Source: Parafrankia irregularis (GTDB lineage Bacteria; Actinomycetota; Actinomycetes; Frankiales; Frankiaceae). Taken from it: a stretch of DNA of 64,000 nucleotides. A program made the translations under genes and the position numbers. Of the stretch, positions 53,125-62,026 are shown one piece after another. The notes below the pieces were generated by a model. It was not told the DNA's origin. It saw only the letters and a list, made by a program, of their open reading frames with translations, and ran no database searches. How positions within the stretch are numbered: position 1 is the first letter of the stretch; the number at the start of each line of letters is the position of its first letter. Location of the stretch: positions 62,001 through 126,000 of the forward strand of contig NZ_FAOZ01000021.1 of the NCBI RefSeq assembly GCF_001536285.1, written 5' to 3'.

Positions 53125-53903
53125 ATAGTTCGACCGGAAGCACGGATCTTACCTCCCGGCCGACGTAAGAAGATGAAGGTATAGCCCCGGGCACGCTCCG
53201 CAGCAGGGTGCCCGCAACACGACGGCAGGGGGCGCGGTGCGGCCTTCCTCCCGGGACATCCGACAAACCGTAACAAGTCCTCAGGCGCCCCGGGGCAAAG
53301 GGATCCTGGAACCGGCCTTACAACAAGGTCCACAACAACGCTGACGTGAAGGTCGACAACGCCGACGTCACCCGGCCGACGCACCAGCCGGCACCCGCTG
53401 GCCGCGCTTCGCCGTTCTTGTCCAGGGTCCACGGACCCGCGGACCAGTACTGAAGGCCCGTGGACCAGCACTGAAGGGGCGGTACGGTACCGTTGCCGCG
53501 TCGCGCCCGCATGTTGACGATCGAGGACCGCTCCCAACCAGGCGACGACACGGTCACACGCGCGACCGAACACGCGAACTGAACACGTGAAAGACAGTGG
53601 GCCAGGAAACACCGCGGACCAAATGGAAGCCGCCGCATCCCGACCCACCGAGTGACGGGCCACCGAGTGACGGGCCACCGCCATCCGCGCTCCTCACACC
53701 TCCGGTGGGCTACGTGAGCGCGGCGACCTTCCCACCCGGCACAGGACAGTCCTTCCCTGCACCGGGTGGGCTGGTCGGGGGCAGCGGACCTCCTCGCGCA
53801 GGGACGTCACGCCAGGCGCAGGGGGCCCGCCGGGCCCGGCCGCGGACTGGTGAGCCATCCATCCCCGTGCCCGCCGGGCACTGACACGGGAGACGCGACA
53901 GCC
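53125..53903. other. Intergenic region upstream of the polysaccharide unit
   Basis: About 780 bp without a convincing gene, between the divergent GH26-like and rfbF-like genes. Short direct repeats are seen: GGACCAG(T/C)ACTGAAGG twice at about 53442-53477, and CACCGAGTGACGGGC twice at about 53647-53677. It should contain the promoter of the five-gene unit. Confidence 0.5.
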
Positions 53904-54749
53904 TTGACGACCGACACGACCCGACCCGCCGCCGCGGCCGACTCCGCGGGCCTCGACCCACGTGACATTCCTGTCGTCATCCTCTGCGGCGGCATGGGCA
54001 CCCGGTTGCGTGAAGCCAGCGAGAAGCTTCCCAAGCCCCTCGTCGACATCGGCGGGAAGCCGGTGCTGTGGCACATCATGAAGACGTACGAACACTACGG
54101 ATTCCGCAAGTTCGTACTGTGCCTCGGCTACAAGAGCGACCTGATCAAGAACTACTTCCTGGCCTATCGCCAGCAGGTCGCGGACTTCACGCTGAAGCTC
54201 TCCGACGATCACACACCGCAGTTCCACAACACCGCCGGCGACGAGGACTGGGAGGTCACCTTCGCCGAGACCGGGCTGCTGACCGGGACGGGTGCCCGGC
54301 TGCGGCGGGTGGCCCAGTACCTGACCGCCCCCCGCTTCATGATCACCTATGGTGACGGGGTCGGCGCCATCAACGTGGCCGACGTCCTCGCCGACCACGT
54401 CCGCTCCGGCCGGATCGGCACCGTGACCGGCGTACGGCCCTCCAGCCGTTACGGCGAGCTCGTCACCGAGGGCAACGCGGTGACCCAGTTCGCCGAGAAG
54501 CCCCCGGCGACCGGGTGGGTCAGCGGCGGTTACTTCGTCTTCGAGCGCGAGTTCGTCGACAAGTACCTCGACGACGACCCGTCCACCATGCTCGAGCGCC
54601 ACCCGCTGCAGCAGCTCGCCCGCGACAACCAGCTCACCCTGCACACCCACGAGGGCTTCTGGATGGGCATGGACACCTTCCGCGACTGGACCGAGCTCAA
54701 CCAGCTGTGGGACGCGGGCGCCGCGCCGTGGCGGGTCTGGGCCGACTGA
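53904..54749 (+). CDS. rfbF: Glucose-1-phosphate cytidylyltransferase-like nucleotidyltransferase
   Basis: About 281 aa. It makes CDP-glucose from CTP and glucose-1-phosphate. VVILCGGMGTRLREASEKLPKPLVDIGGKPVLWHIMKTYEHYGFRKFVLCLGYKSDLIKNYF is the RfbF/DdhA signature, with GDGVGAINVADVL and GWVSGGYFVFEREFVDKYL downstream. Normally CDP-glucose 4,6-dehydratase (RfbG) is adjacent; none is in the window, so the product may be used differently. Start uncertain: TTG 53904 gives the best length, with GGGAG 12 nt upstream. First gene of a five-gene plus-strand unit. Confidence 0.88.
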   Translation: MTTDTTRPAAAADSAGLDPRDIPVVILCGGMGTRLREASEKLPKPLVDIGGKPVLWHIMKTYEHYGFRKFVLCLGYKSDLIKNYFLAYRQQVADFTLKLSDDHTPQFHNTAGDEDWEVTFAETGLLTGTGARLRRVAQYLTAPRFMITYGDGVGAINVADVLADHVRSGRIGTVTGVRPSSRYGELVTEGNAVTQFAEKPPATGWVSGGYFVFEREFVDKYLDDDPSTMLERHPLQQLARDNQLTLHTHEGFWMGMDTFRDWTELNQLWDAGAAPWRVWAD

Positions 54750-54843
54750 GCCGGCCGAGCCCATTGAGCCGGCTCAGCCCACCGATCGATCAGAAGCCGG
54801 ACGCCGAAGGAACCGGACACCGAAGGAAGCGGGCAGCGAAGCC

Positions 54844-56226
54844 ATGAGCACCACCGAGAGCGACGTGGTGGGCCACCGCCTGTACGACCTCGTCGCAGCC
54901 CTGATGCCACCGATGCGCTCGATCACCGGCAACGGGGTCCGGGCGACGCTGGACCTGGTGCGGGCGGCACTGCCGGCCCAGGTCCCGCTCACCGTGCACG
55001 AGGTACCGACAGGCACGCCCGTCCTCGACTGGACGATCCCGCGGGAGTGGAACGTCGCGGGTGCCCGGCTCATCGGGCCGGACGGCCGGGTCGTCCTGGA
55101 CGCCGCCGACAACCCCCTGCACCTGCTCGGCTACAGCATCCCGATGCGGGCCAGGATGCCCCTGGCCGAGCTGCGCCACCACCTCTACTCGATGCCGGAC
55201 CGGCCGGACTGGGTCCCCTACCGGACCTCGTACTACAACGACGCCTGGGGGTTCTGCCTCACCGACCGCCAGCTGGCGGCGCTGCCCGACGGCGAGTACC
55301 AGGTGGAGATCGACACCTCGCTCACCGAGGGCTCGCTGACCTACGGCGAGATCGTCCTGCCGGGCACCAGTGACGAGGAGTTCCTCGTCACCACGCACCT
55401 GTGCCACCCCGCGATGGCCAACGACAACTCGTCCGGCATCGCGGTGGCGATCGAGCTGGCCGCCGCGCTGGCCGCCCGGACACGCCGGTACACCTACCGG
55501 CTGCTGTTCATCCCGGGGACGATCGGTTCCATCACCTGGCTGGCCCTCAACCCGGGCGTGATCGGGCGGATCCGGCACGGCCTGGTACTCACCGGCCTGG
55601 GCGACCGCGGTGCTCCGACCTACAAGCGCAGCCGGCGCGGCGACGCGATCATCGACCGGGCCACGGCACGCGCGCTCGCCGAGACGGGACGTCCGCACCG
55701 GATCGTGGACTTCTCCCCGTACGGGTATGACGAGCGCCAGTTCTGCTCGCCGGGCTTCGACCTGCCGGTCGGCCGGTTCGGTCGCAGCCAGCACGGCGAG
55801 TACCCGGAGTACCACACCTCGGCCGACAACCTCGAGTTCGTGACGCCGGAGTCGCTGGCCGACTCGTTCTCGATCCTGCGGCGCACGATCGAGATCTGCG
55901 AGGCCGACCGGGTCTGGCGCAACACCTCCCCCTACGGCGAGCCGCAGCTCGGCCGGCGTGGGCTCTACCGCTCGATCGGCGCGACGATGAACCGCGCGTC
56001 GATCGAGATGGGGCTGCTGTGGGTGCTCAACCTGGCCGACGGCACCCGCGGCCTGCTCGACATCGCCGAGCGCGCCGACCTTCCCTTCGACGCGGTCGCG
56101 AACGCGGCGGACGCACTGGCCGGCGTGGGCCTGCTGGTCGAGGAGCCGTCGGTGGCAGGGGCGTCCGCGTCCCTGGCAGCGGCATCCCTGGCGGGGGCGT
56201 CCGCGGCCTCGGTCGTGATCGGTTGA
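54844..56226 (+). CDS. DUF4910/DUF2172 aminopeptidase-like protein
   Basis: 460 aa. An N-terminal DUF2172-like insert (DWTIPREWNVAGARLIGPDG ... YYNDAWGFCLTDRQLAAL) leads into an M28-type zinc peptidase fold with HLCHPAMANDNSSG (His, Asp ligands) and SQHGEYPEYHTSADNLEFV. It ends in a winged-helix segment (GLLDIAERADLPFDAVANAADALAGVGLL). Such proteins recur in polysaccharide and sugar-modification loci; the reaction is unknown, perhaps amide hydrolysis on a nucleotide sugar. The ATG at 54844 has GAAGC-type weak upstream sequence. The Ala/Ser tail is low-complexity. Confidence 0.87.
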   Translation: MSTTESDVVGHRLYDLVAALMPPMRSITGNGVRATLDLVRAALPAQVPLTVHEVPTGTPVLDWTIPREWNVAGARLIGPDGRVVLDAADNPLHLLGYSIPMRARMPLAELRHHLYSMPDRPDWVPYRTSYYNDAWGFCLTDRQLAALPDGEYQVEIDTSLTEGSLTYGEIVLPGTSDEEFLVTTHLCHPAMANDNSSGIAVAIELAAALAARTRRYTYRLLFIPGTIGSITWLALNPGVIGRIRHGLVLTGLGDRGAPTYKRSRRGDAIIDRATARALAETGRPHRIVDFSPYGYDERQFCSPGFDLPVGRFGRSQHGEYPEYHTSADNLEFVTPESLADSFSILRRTIEICEADRVWRNTSPYGEPQLGRRGLYRSIGATMNRASIEMGLLWVLNLADGTRGLLDIAERADLPFDAVANAADALAGVGLLVEEPSVAGASASLAAASLAGASAASVVIG

Positions 56227-56228
56227 GC

Positions 56229-56996
56229 ATGGACGTCGTCACCCCGACCACGGGACGGGCCGGGTCAGCGGATCCGTCCGGGCCAGCCTGGGCGATCGTG
56301 CTGGCGGCCGGCGGCGGCACCCGTTTCGGTGGCCCGAAGCAGTTCGCCGACCTCGGTGGCCGGCCACTCGTCGCCCACCCGGTGCGCGCCGCCGGCCTCG
56401 CCTGTGACGGAGTCGTCGTCGTGCTTCCCCAGCACCTGCTGGAGCGATGGACACCGCCGGCCGGTGTCCTGGCGGTGCCAGGCGGCGCGATGCGCGCCGA
56501 CTCGGTGCGGGCGGGGCTGGCGGCCGTCCCCGCCGACGCCGAGGTCATCGTGGTGACGGACGCCGCGCACCCGCTCGCCACCCCGGCGCTGTACCGCGCG
56601 GTGGTCGCGGCAGTGCGCGCCGGCGCCGACGGCGCGGTCCCCGGGCTGCCGCTGACGGAGGTCGTCAAGGAGGTCGTCCCGCAGGTCGGGGCGGGCGGCC
56701 GAACGGACCTGGTCGCGGGCGCCTCGCTGCCGCGGGAGACCCACCGGCTGGTGCAGACGCCGCACGCGTTCCGGGCGTCGGCGCTGCGGGCGGTGCACGC
56801 CGACGCGACCGAGGCCGTCGAGGACTCGGCCATGGTCGCCGACGCCGGCGGCCGGATCGTCGTCCTAGACGGCGAGCCGGCCAACATCCACGTCACCACG
56901 CCGGAAGAGCTCGACCTCGCCCGGCTCCTTCTCAAACACGTCCAGGACGAGGGAGAACCAGATGAGCACAGTGCTGCTCGACTCAGCGCTGTCTGA
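56229..56996 (+). CDS. IspD/TarI-like cytidylyltransferase with altered substrate pocket
   Basis: 255 aa. CTP-binding AAGGGTRFGGPKQF (Arg32, Lys37) is intact, as is EDSAMVADAG. The IspD methylerythritol-phosphate contacts are changed: DAARP is DAAHP (His114 for Arg109 of E. coli) and NIKVT is NIHVT (His221 for Lys213). It is therefore more likely to activate another polyol or sugar phosphate to a CDP derivative (compare TarI and Bcs1, CDP-ribitol) than to serve isoprenoid synthesis. The ATG lies 2 bp after the previous stop; its 3' end overlaps the next gene by 35 bp. Confidence 0.85.
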   Translation: MDVVTPTTGRAGSADPSGPAWAIVLAAGGGTRFGGPKQFADLGGRPLVAHPVRAAGLACDGVVVVLPQHLLERWTPPAGVLAVPGGAMRADSVRAGLAAVPADAEVIVVTDAAHPLATPALYRAVVAAVRAGADGAVPGLPLTEVVKEVVPQVGAGGRTDLVAGASLPRETHRLVQTPHAFRASALRAVHADATEAVEDSAMVADAGGRIVVLDGEPANIHVTTPEELDLARLLLKHVQDEGEPDEHSAARLSAV

Positions 56997-57888
56997 CGAC
57001 GACCGGCGGGCCAAGCTCTACGAGGGCGAGCTCTTCGTCTACTCGCCGCGGCCCAGCACCACCGCGTTCGTCGAGTTCACCAGGGAGCTCATCCGGGACG
57101 CGTTCGGCGACCTGGATCCCGAGACCGCGCAGCACCACATGCCGGTCGAGGAGTACGCCGCCCTGCTCGCCGAGCTGAAGCCGCGGTTCATCCACCACCC
57201 GACCTGCAAGGAGCTCATTCCGGCGATGCTCGCCGAGCTGGGCTGCGACATCTCCAGGACCTACTTCGACGTCCCGCGGCTGCGGACGTCGACGAGTGAC
57301 GACTACCTCACCTCGGGTATCGCCTACGCGTTCCACCCGCACCGCGACACCTGGTACTCGGCGCCGTTCTGCCAGCTCAACTGGTGGATGCCGATCTTCG
57401 ACATCGTGCCCGAGAACGGGCTGGCCTTCCACCCCCGCTACTTCGGCCAGGCCGTGAAGAACGGTTCGCGCACCTACAACTACTACGAGTGGAACAAGAC
57501 GAACCGCGCGTCGGCCGCCAAGCACATCAAGTCCGACACCCGGGTGCAGCCCAAGCCCGAGGAGGAGGTCGAGATCTTCCCGCAGACAAGGGTGATCGCG
57601 CCTCCCGGCGGCATGCTCGTCTTCTCCGGCAACCAGCTGCATTCCTCGGTGCCGAACACCTCCGGCCGCACCCGGTTCAGCATCGACTTCCGCACGGTCC
57701 ATTTCGACGATGTCGTGAACCACGTGGGCGCGCCCAACGTCGACTCGGAATGCACCGGCACGACGATGCGCGACTACCTGCGCGGCACCGACCTGAGCCG
57801 CATCCCCGAGGACCTCTGCCTCAGCTACGACGAGGCTCCGCCGCTGCCGGACGCCATCCTCGTCTACGACCACCAGACGGCCTCGTGA
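56962..57888 (+). CDS. Fe(II)/2-oxoglutarate dioxygenase-like protein (phytanoyl-CoA dioxygenase type)
   Basis: 308 aa. The double-stranded beta-helix facial triad is readable as His127-x-Asp129 in FHPHRDTW and distal His227 in GNQLHSSVPN, with Arg236/238 for 2-oxoglutarate. Conserved aromatic stretches (QLNWWMPIFDIVPENGLAFHPRYFGQ) resemble dioxygenase-like proteins from polysaccharide clusters. It may hydroxylate or otherwise oxidise the CDP-linked intermediate; this is inference. The ATG at 56962 overlaps the IspD-like gene by 35 bp, and a GAGGGAGAACCAG ribosome binding site lies inside it. Its stop overlaps the next start (GTGA). Confidence 0.83.
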   Translation: MSTVLLDSALSDDDRRAKLYEGELFVYSPRPSTTAFVEFTRELIRDAFGDLDPETAQHHMPVEEYAALLAELKPRFIHHPTCKELIPAMLAELGCDISRTYFDVPRLRTSTSDDYLTSGIAYAFHPHRDTWYSAPFCQLNWWMPIFDIVPENGLAFHPRYFGQAVKNGSRTYNYYEWNKTNRASAAKHIKSDTRVQPKPEEEVEIFPQTRVIAPPGGMLVFSGNQLHSSVPNTSGRTRFSIDFRTVHFDDVVNHVGAPNVDSECTGTTMRDYLRGTDLSRIPEDLCLSYDEAPPLPDAILVYDHQTAS

Positions 57889-58769
57889 GCGGCGACGCAG
57901 CGCCGAACTCGTCGCGCGAGCCTGCACCGTCCGCGTCACCGTCGGTGGAGCCCGATCCGGCTCCGGCGCTCACGGCCGTCGCCACCGGACCGCTGGCCGG
58001 CCGGGTGGCGGTGGTCACGGGCGCGTCGAGCGGCATCGGCCGTGCGGTCGCCGCGCGGCTTGCCGGTGACGGCGCGACCGTGCTGGCGCTGGGCCGGGAC
58101 CAGGCCCGTCTCGACGCCCTCGGCAAGGAGGCCGCGGCGCTTCCCTCCAGCGGATCGCTGGTGCCCGTCCGCCTCGACCTGACCGACACCGCCGCGGTGG
58201 AGCGGTTCGCCGCGGACACCGTCGTCCGGTACGGCCACGTTCACCTGCTCGTCCACAGCGCCGGCGGCTACCTCAACTCGCGGGTCGAGGACGCCTCCGT
58301 CGACGACTTCGACGCGCAGTACGCCGCGAACGTCCGTGGGCCGTTCGTCCTGACGCAGCGGTTGCTCCCCGCGCTGCGCGCCGCGGCCACCATCGACGGC
58401 GACGGCGCCGCCGACAGCGACGGTGCCGCGCCCGCTGGTGCGGACGTGGTGGTCATGAACTCGTCGCAGGGTGTCCGCGCGGGTGCCGGGACCAGCCAGT
58501 TCGCGGCGACGCAGCACGCGATGCGCGCCGTCGCGGACAGCCTGCGCCAGGAGATCAACTCCGACGGCGTCCGGGTCGTGACCATCCACCTGGGCCGGAC
58601 GGCGACCCCCCGCCAGGAGGCGATCTTCGAGCGGGAGGGGCGCAGCTACCGCCCCGAGCTGCTGATCCAGGCCGAGGACGTCGCCGACCTCGTCACCTAC
58701 CTGGTGCAGCTCCCCCGCACCGCCGAGGTCACCGAGCTGCATCTGCGGCCCGCGCTGAAGAGCTACTAG
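57885..58769 (+). CDS. SDR family protein lacking the catalytic Tyr-Lys pair
   Basis: 294 aa. The NAD(P) motif TGASSGIG (45-52) and SAGG are normal, as is Ser193/194. In the catalytic helix SQFAATQHAMRAV, YxxxK is replaced by Phe206-xxx-Gln210 (codons TTC at 58500 and CAG at 58512), so ordinary dehydrogenase chemistry should be lost. It keeps full length and the C-terminal EDVADLVTYLVQLP block, so it is not an obvious pseudogene. SDR domains accompany IspD-like domains in Bcs1-type CDP-ribitol enzymes; here a binding or structural role, or different chemistry, is possible. GTG 57885 overlaps the previous stop. Last gene of the unit. Confidence 0.85.
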   Translation: MSGDAAPNSSREPAPSASPSVEPDPAPALTAVATGPLAGRVAVVTGASSGIGRAVAARLAGDGATVLALGRDQARLDALGKEAAALPSSGSLVPVRLDLTDTAAVERFAADTVVRYGHVHLLVHSAGGYLNSRVEDASVDDFDAQYAANVRGPFVLTQRLLPALRAAATIDGDGAADSDGAAPAGADVVVMNSSQGVRAGAGTSQFAATQHAMRAVADSLRQEINSDGVRVVTIHLGRTATPRQEAIFEREGRSYRPELLIQAEDVADLVTYLVQLPRTAEVTELHLRPALKSY

Positions 58770-58831
58770 CGAGAGCTACTAGCGCAGAGCCACCAGCGCC
58801 TGGCGCTGCGGGCGGCACCACCGGTACCGGC

Positions 58832-59965
58832 TCAGGATCCGCTGCCGGTACCGGTGGCGGCCACCTTCGGGCCGCCGAAGAGCTCGAGATAGCGCTTGGC
58901 GCTGTTCGGGTTCGTCGCCGGGTTGTGCAGGGACGAGGCGACGTTCTCCTCCTCGGACGGCGACGCGCTGTAGTAGGCCTCGTAGGCGAGGATGTCCTGG
59001 TTGGCGACGAAGAACTCGTACATCTTCTCGATGTAGAACGGGTTGTCGGCACCGCCACCGGCGCTGGCACGGCGGTCCAGGCCCCACTCCGGGACGGCGA
59101 GGCGCTTGCCGTGTTCACGCGCGAACTTCGCCACGGTGCACACGCCCGACGCCCGGCTGCACTGCTCGTTGAAGATCTTCTGGCTGAGCGAGGCCGGCGA
59201 GCTGTCGTAGGCATCGATGCCGATGATGTCGACGACGTCATCGCCTGGGTAGGCCTCCCACACGTTGTCGCCGTTCTCCATCGTGTCGCGATGCGCGGTC
59301 ATGTCCCATTCGATCTGCACCTGCGGGGCGATCGAGCGGATCGCGGCGGCGGCGCGGGTGAAACAGACCTTCCAGGTGCCGGTGTCCTTGGGAAGCCAGG
59401 GGTCGAACCAGTCGCCGTTGAACTCCCAGCCGAGCCGGACGATCGCGTCCGGCCTTCCGTTGCGGACCAGGGTGGTGCCGAAGTCACGCCAGTGGCTGTC
59501 GTAGGCGCCCGACGCGCAGGCCGCCTCACTGCTCCCCTTCGCCAGCAGCGGCTGGGCGATCGACAGCTGCCCCGGATAGGCCTCGGGGCGGAAGTCGGAC
59601 ATCGGCCAGTCCGCCTGAGTGATCGTCTGCCAGTTCGTCCGGGCGGTGAAGACGACGGCGACGTCGGTGGCACGACCGACCCAGGCCTCCCAGGACGCGA
59701 GGTCGTTCGGCGGGTTGGCGTTGGCGCCCGATACCCAGCTCACGCCGGTGGTGGTGGGGTGGGTCGCGGGAACATCCTCGTCGCCACCGGTGAAGACGAT
59801 GACAGCCACGGCCAGCAGGACCACGGCAAGGGCCGCACTGGCCGCACCGAGCAGGAGCAGCCTGCGTTGCCGGCGCTGCCGCTGCGGGGTCGCACCGGTG
59901 TCCGGCGGCACGACCGACCACGCGGACCGCTCCGCGCCAGGCCGTCTGGAACCCCCGCCTTCCAT
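58832..59965 (-). CDS. Membrane-anchored GH26-like glycoside hydrolase, second copy
   Basis: 377 aa. A short basic cytoplasmic head (RQRRQRR) precedes a transmembrane helix (LLLLGAASAALAVVLLAVAVIVF, 36-58) and an extracellular hydrolase domain homologous to that at 50872. IVRLGWEFNGDWFDPW (Glu181) and LAVPEWGLDRR (Glu293) keep both catalytic acids, and DVVDIIGIDAYD matches DVIGIDSYDQ of the first copy. It is likely to cut or edit the polymer made by the flanked genes. The ATG at 59965 has GGAGGTG upstream. It is convergent with the SDR gene and divergent from the polymerase gene. Confidence 0.87.
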   Translation of the reverse strand: MEGGGSRRPGAERSAWSVVPPDTGATPQRQRRQRRLLLLGAASAALAVVLLAVAVIVFTGGDEDVPATHPTTTGVSWVSGANANPPNDLASWEAWVGRATDVAVVFTARTNWQTITQADWPMSDFRPEAYPGQLSIAQPLLAKGSSEAACASGAYDSHWRDFGTTLVRNGRPDAIVRLGWEFNGDWFDPWLPKDTGTWKVCFTRAAAAIRSIAPQVQIEWDMTAHRDTMENGDNVWEAYPGDDVVDIIGIDAYDSSPASLSQKIFNEQCSRASGVCTVAKFAREHGKRLAVPEWGLDRRASAGGGADNPFYIEKMYEFFVANQDILAYEAYYSASPSEEENVASSLHNPATNPNSAKRYLELFGGPKVAATGTGSGS

Positions 59966-60399
59966 GCCCCCACCTCCATTGCCGGCGCACGACGACGCCC
60001 GAAGATCATTTGATGTGCACGCCGGCACCAACGCGACCGCCTAAACGGAGCACCGGGGACGGACGGTTCCCGCGAGCGGCGGCAGTCAGCTGCGCGACAC
60101 ACCTGGGGACAAGATCCCCCGCCTTCTCACCTCTCCCGATCATCACGACACGTACTACTGGTATTACCTGTCGCAACAATGACGCCACGTGAGGTTTGCT
60201 AACCATACCTGGTCGCGCGGGGACCGCGGCGGCCGCCACGAGGCCGCATTTCGCCCACCGCTAGACTGTCGCTCCGGGCCGACGCCGGTCACCCGCAGCG
60301 GCGACGCGGCCGTCAACCCACTGCCCCGACGGGTCGATCGGGCGGGTCGCCAGCCAGCCGAAGCGATGCGAGCGATACGCGGCACGGCGCAGGCCAGAC
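59966..60399. other. Divergent promoter region GH26-like gene 2 / polymerase
   Basis: 434 bp without a gene. The AT-richer stretch 60140-60215 contains a BldD-type site and a near-match beside it (TTACCTGTCGCAA, 60164-60176). TAGACT at 60263-60268 is a candidate -10 for the polymerase. Confidence 0.5.
60180..60192. promoter_or_regulatory. Putative BldD operator upstream of GH26-like gene 2
   Basis: TGACGCCACGTGA fits TNAC-N5-GTNA exactly. It lies about 215 bp from the hydrolase ATG and 208 bp from the polymerase ATG, so it could serve either. Confidence 0.4.
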
Positions 60400-61788
60400 A
60401 TGCCGACGCGGCAGAAACGGGGGCGGAAACAGGTGGTCACCACCACCCTCACCACGAGGATTCCACGCTCCTGGGTGATCCCCACCGCCGAGGTGACCGC
60501 CGAGGATCCACGCAACGCACGGATCCTCAAGACACTGACGATCCTGCTCTGCGCGAATATCTTCCTGCAGCGGATCGCCATCCCGGTCGCCGGCGCCCAG
60601 CTTCAGCTCATCCTGCCGATCACCATCGTCGGCGTCATCGTGATGATGAGCCACGGCGACATCCAGGTGAACGTCGGCCGCGTGCGCGCCTATCTGCTGG
60701 CGATGACCGCCTGCTGCGCGGCCGCGCTGGTCTCGTTCCTGCGCGAGCTGGACGACAGCGCGATCACCTCGCTCATTCTTCTGTTCGCCACGTATGTGCC
60801 CCTGTGCTTCGGCCTCGCGCCGAGCGACGCCAGGTCGATCTTTCCCCGGGTGCTCGACCGGTTCGTGACGCTGACGACGATCCTGGCCGGTATCGCGATC
60901 TTCCAGTTCGCCATCCAGCTCGTCGGCTGGCAGTACACGGACGTCCTCAAGCAGGTCGTCCCCGACAACTTCCGGATGCACGGGTTCAACACCAGCTATC
61001 CGGTGCAGTACGGGTCGAGCCTCTACAAGTCGAACGCCTTCATCTGCCTCGAGCCGTCGTTCTGCTCGCAGTTCCTGGCGTTCGGCCTCGTCGTCTGCGT
61101 GCTCCGTTCCGGCAGCTGGTGGCGCTACGTCCTTTACGTGCTGGCCCTGCTCTCGACGGTCTCCGGAACCGGCGTCGTCCTGCTGGCCGTCGCCCTGGTG
61201 CTGCTCTCGGTGCACAAGGGCGCCCGGTTCGCGACCACGGCCTTCGTCGGCGTCGCCATCGTTGTGACGATCCTCAGCTTCACCCCGGCGGCGAGCATCT
61301 TCGCCGAACGAGCGACCGAGACCTCCTCGAACAACTCCAGCGGAAGCCTGCGGTTCGTCCAGCCCTACACCAGGACCTGGGATGCGCTGGACAAGGATCC
61401 CGTCACTGTCCTCTTCGGTTCCGGCCCCGGATTCGCCGACCGCGACGCGATCGAGTTCTTCCTCCGGACCAGCCTGCCGCTGAACTACGCGCTGCTGCCC
61501 AAGCTCGTCCTGGAGTACGGCGTGATCGGGACCGTCGCCTTCCTGGCCTTCGTCCTGTCCATGTTCGTGCGTGGCTCGCCGTCGTTCGTCCTCTCCGGAT
61601 CGGTCATCGTCTTCTACAGCGTGCTGTCGGGTGGTCTCCTCAGCCCCGTTGTGACCACGCTGGGCATGCTCCTCGTGTCCTGGTTCACCACGACGCCCGA
61701 GGACGAACGCTGGAACCGTCCACGAGTCACGGCCCAGATCGATCCCGCCTTCGCCGCCCCACTCGCTCCGGCCCAGCACAGCGTCTAG
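60400..61788 (+). CDS. O-antigen polymerase/ligase-like membrane protein (Wzy type)
   Basis: 462 aa with about ten to twelve hydrophobic segments (ILKTLTILLCANIFL, LQLILPITIVGVIVMM, FLAFGLVVCVL, YVLALLSTVSGTGVVLLAVALVLLS and others). A large extracytoplasmic loop (SSGSLRFVQPYTRTWDALDKDPVTVLFGSGPGF) precedes the last helices. The G-x-G-PGF element and loop placement match Wzy/WaaL-like proteins that polymerise lipid-linked repeat units outside the membrane. Such proteins are poorly conserved, so the call rests on topology and neighbours. The ATG at 60400 has no clear ribosome binding site. Confidence 0.82.
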   Translation: MPTRQKRGRKQVVTTTLTTRIPRSWVIPTAEVTAEDPRNARILKTLTILLCANIFLQRIAIPVAGAQLQLILPITIVGVIVMMSHGDIQVNVGRVRAYLLAMTACCAAALVSFLRELDDSAITSLILLFATYVPLCFGLAPSDARSIFPRVLDRFVTLTTILAGIAIFQFAIQLVGWQYTDVLKQVVPDNFRMHGFNTSYPVQYGSSLYKSNAFICLEPSFCSQFLAFGLVVCVLRSGSWWRYVLYVLALLSTVSGTGVVLLAVALVLLSVHKGARFATTAFVGVAIVVTILSFTPAASIFAERATETSSNNSSGSLRFVQPYTRTWDALDKDPVTVLFGSGPGFADRDAIEFFLRTSLPLNYALLPKLVLEYGVIGTVAFLAFVLSMFVRGSPSFVLSGSVIVFYSVLSGGLLSPVVTTLGMLLVSWFTTTPEDERWNRPRVTAQIDPAFAAPLAPAQHSV

Positions 61789-61981
61789 AAACGGGCGCCA
61801 GGCCGCCACGCGACTGGAGACGCCCTGCTGTCCGCTGTCCGCTGTCCGCGGCAGAGCCCCTGTTCTTCACAGCCACCCCTGGGCGTGACTGTGGCTCCTG
61901 CCGGGCATGGCTGCGGCTCCTGCCGGTCCGTGTCCGCCTGCCGCCCGGATCCCTGCCGCCCACCAAAGATCCGCACCGCCA

Positions 61982-62026
61982 GACGGCAGGACGGCAGGAC
62001 GGCAGGACGGCAGGACGGCACCAGCA
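61982..62026. repeat. 9-bp tandem repeat
   Basis: GACGGCAGG occurs four times exactly (61982-62017) plus a variant copy. A 7-bp GCTGTCC repeat (three copies) is at about 61828-61848. The rest of the gap 61789-62616 has no gene. Confidence 0.85.

Noticed and set aside
56229..56996. Housekeeping ispD of the MEP isoprenoid pathway
   Set aside because: Not excluded, but the altered DAARP and NIK residues and the glycan context make a different substrate more likely; gene symbol withheld.
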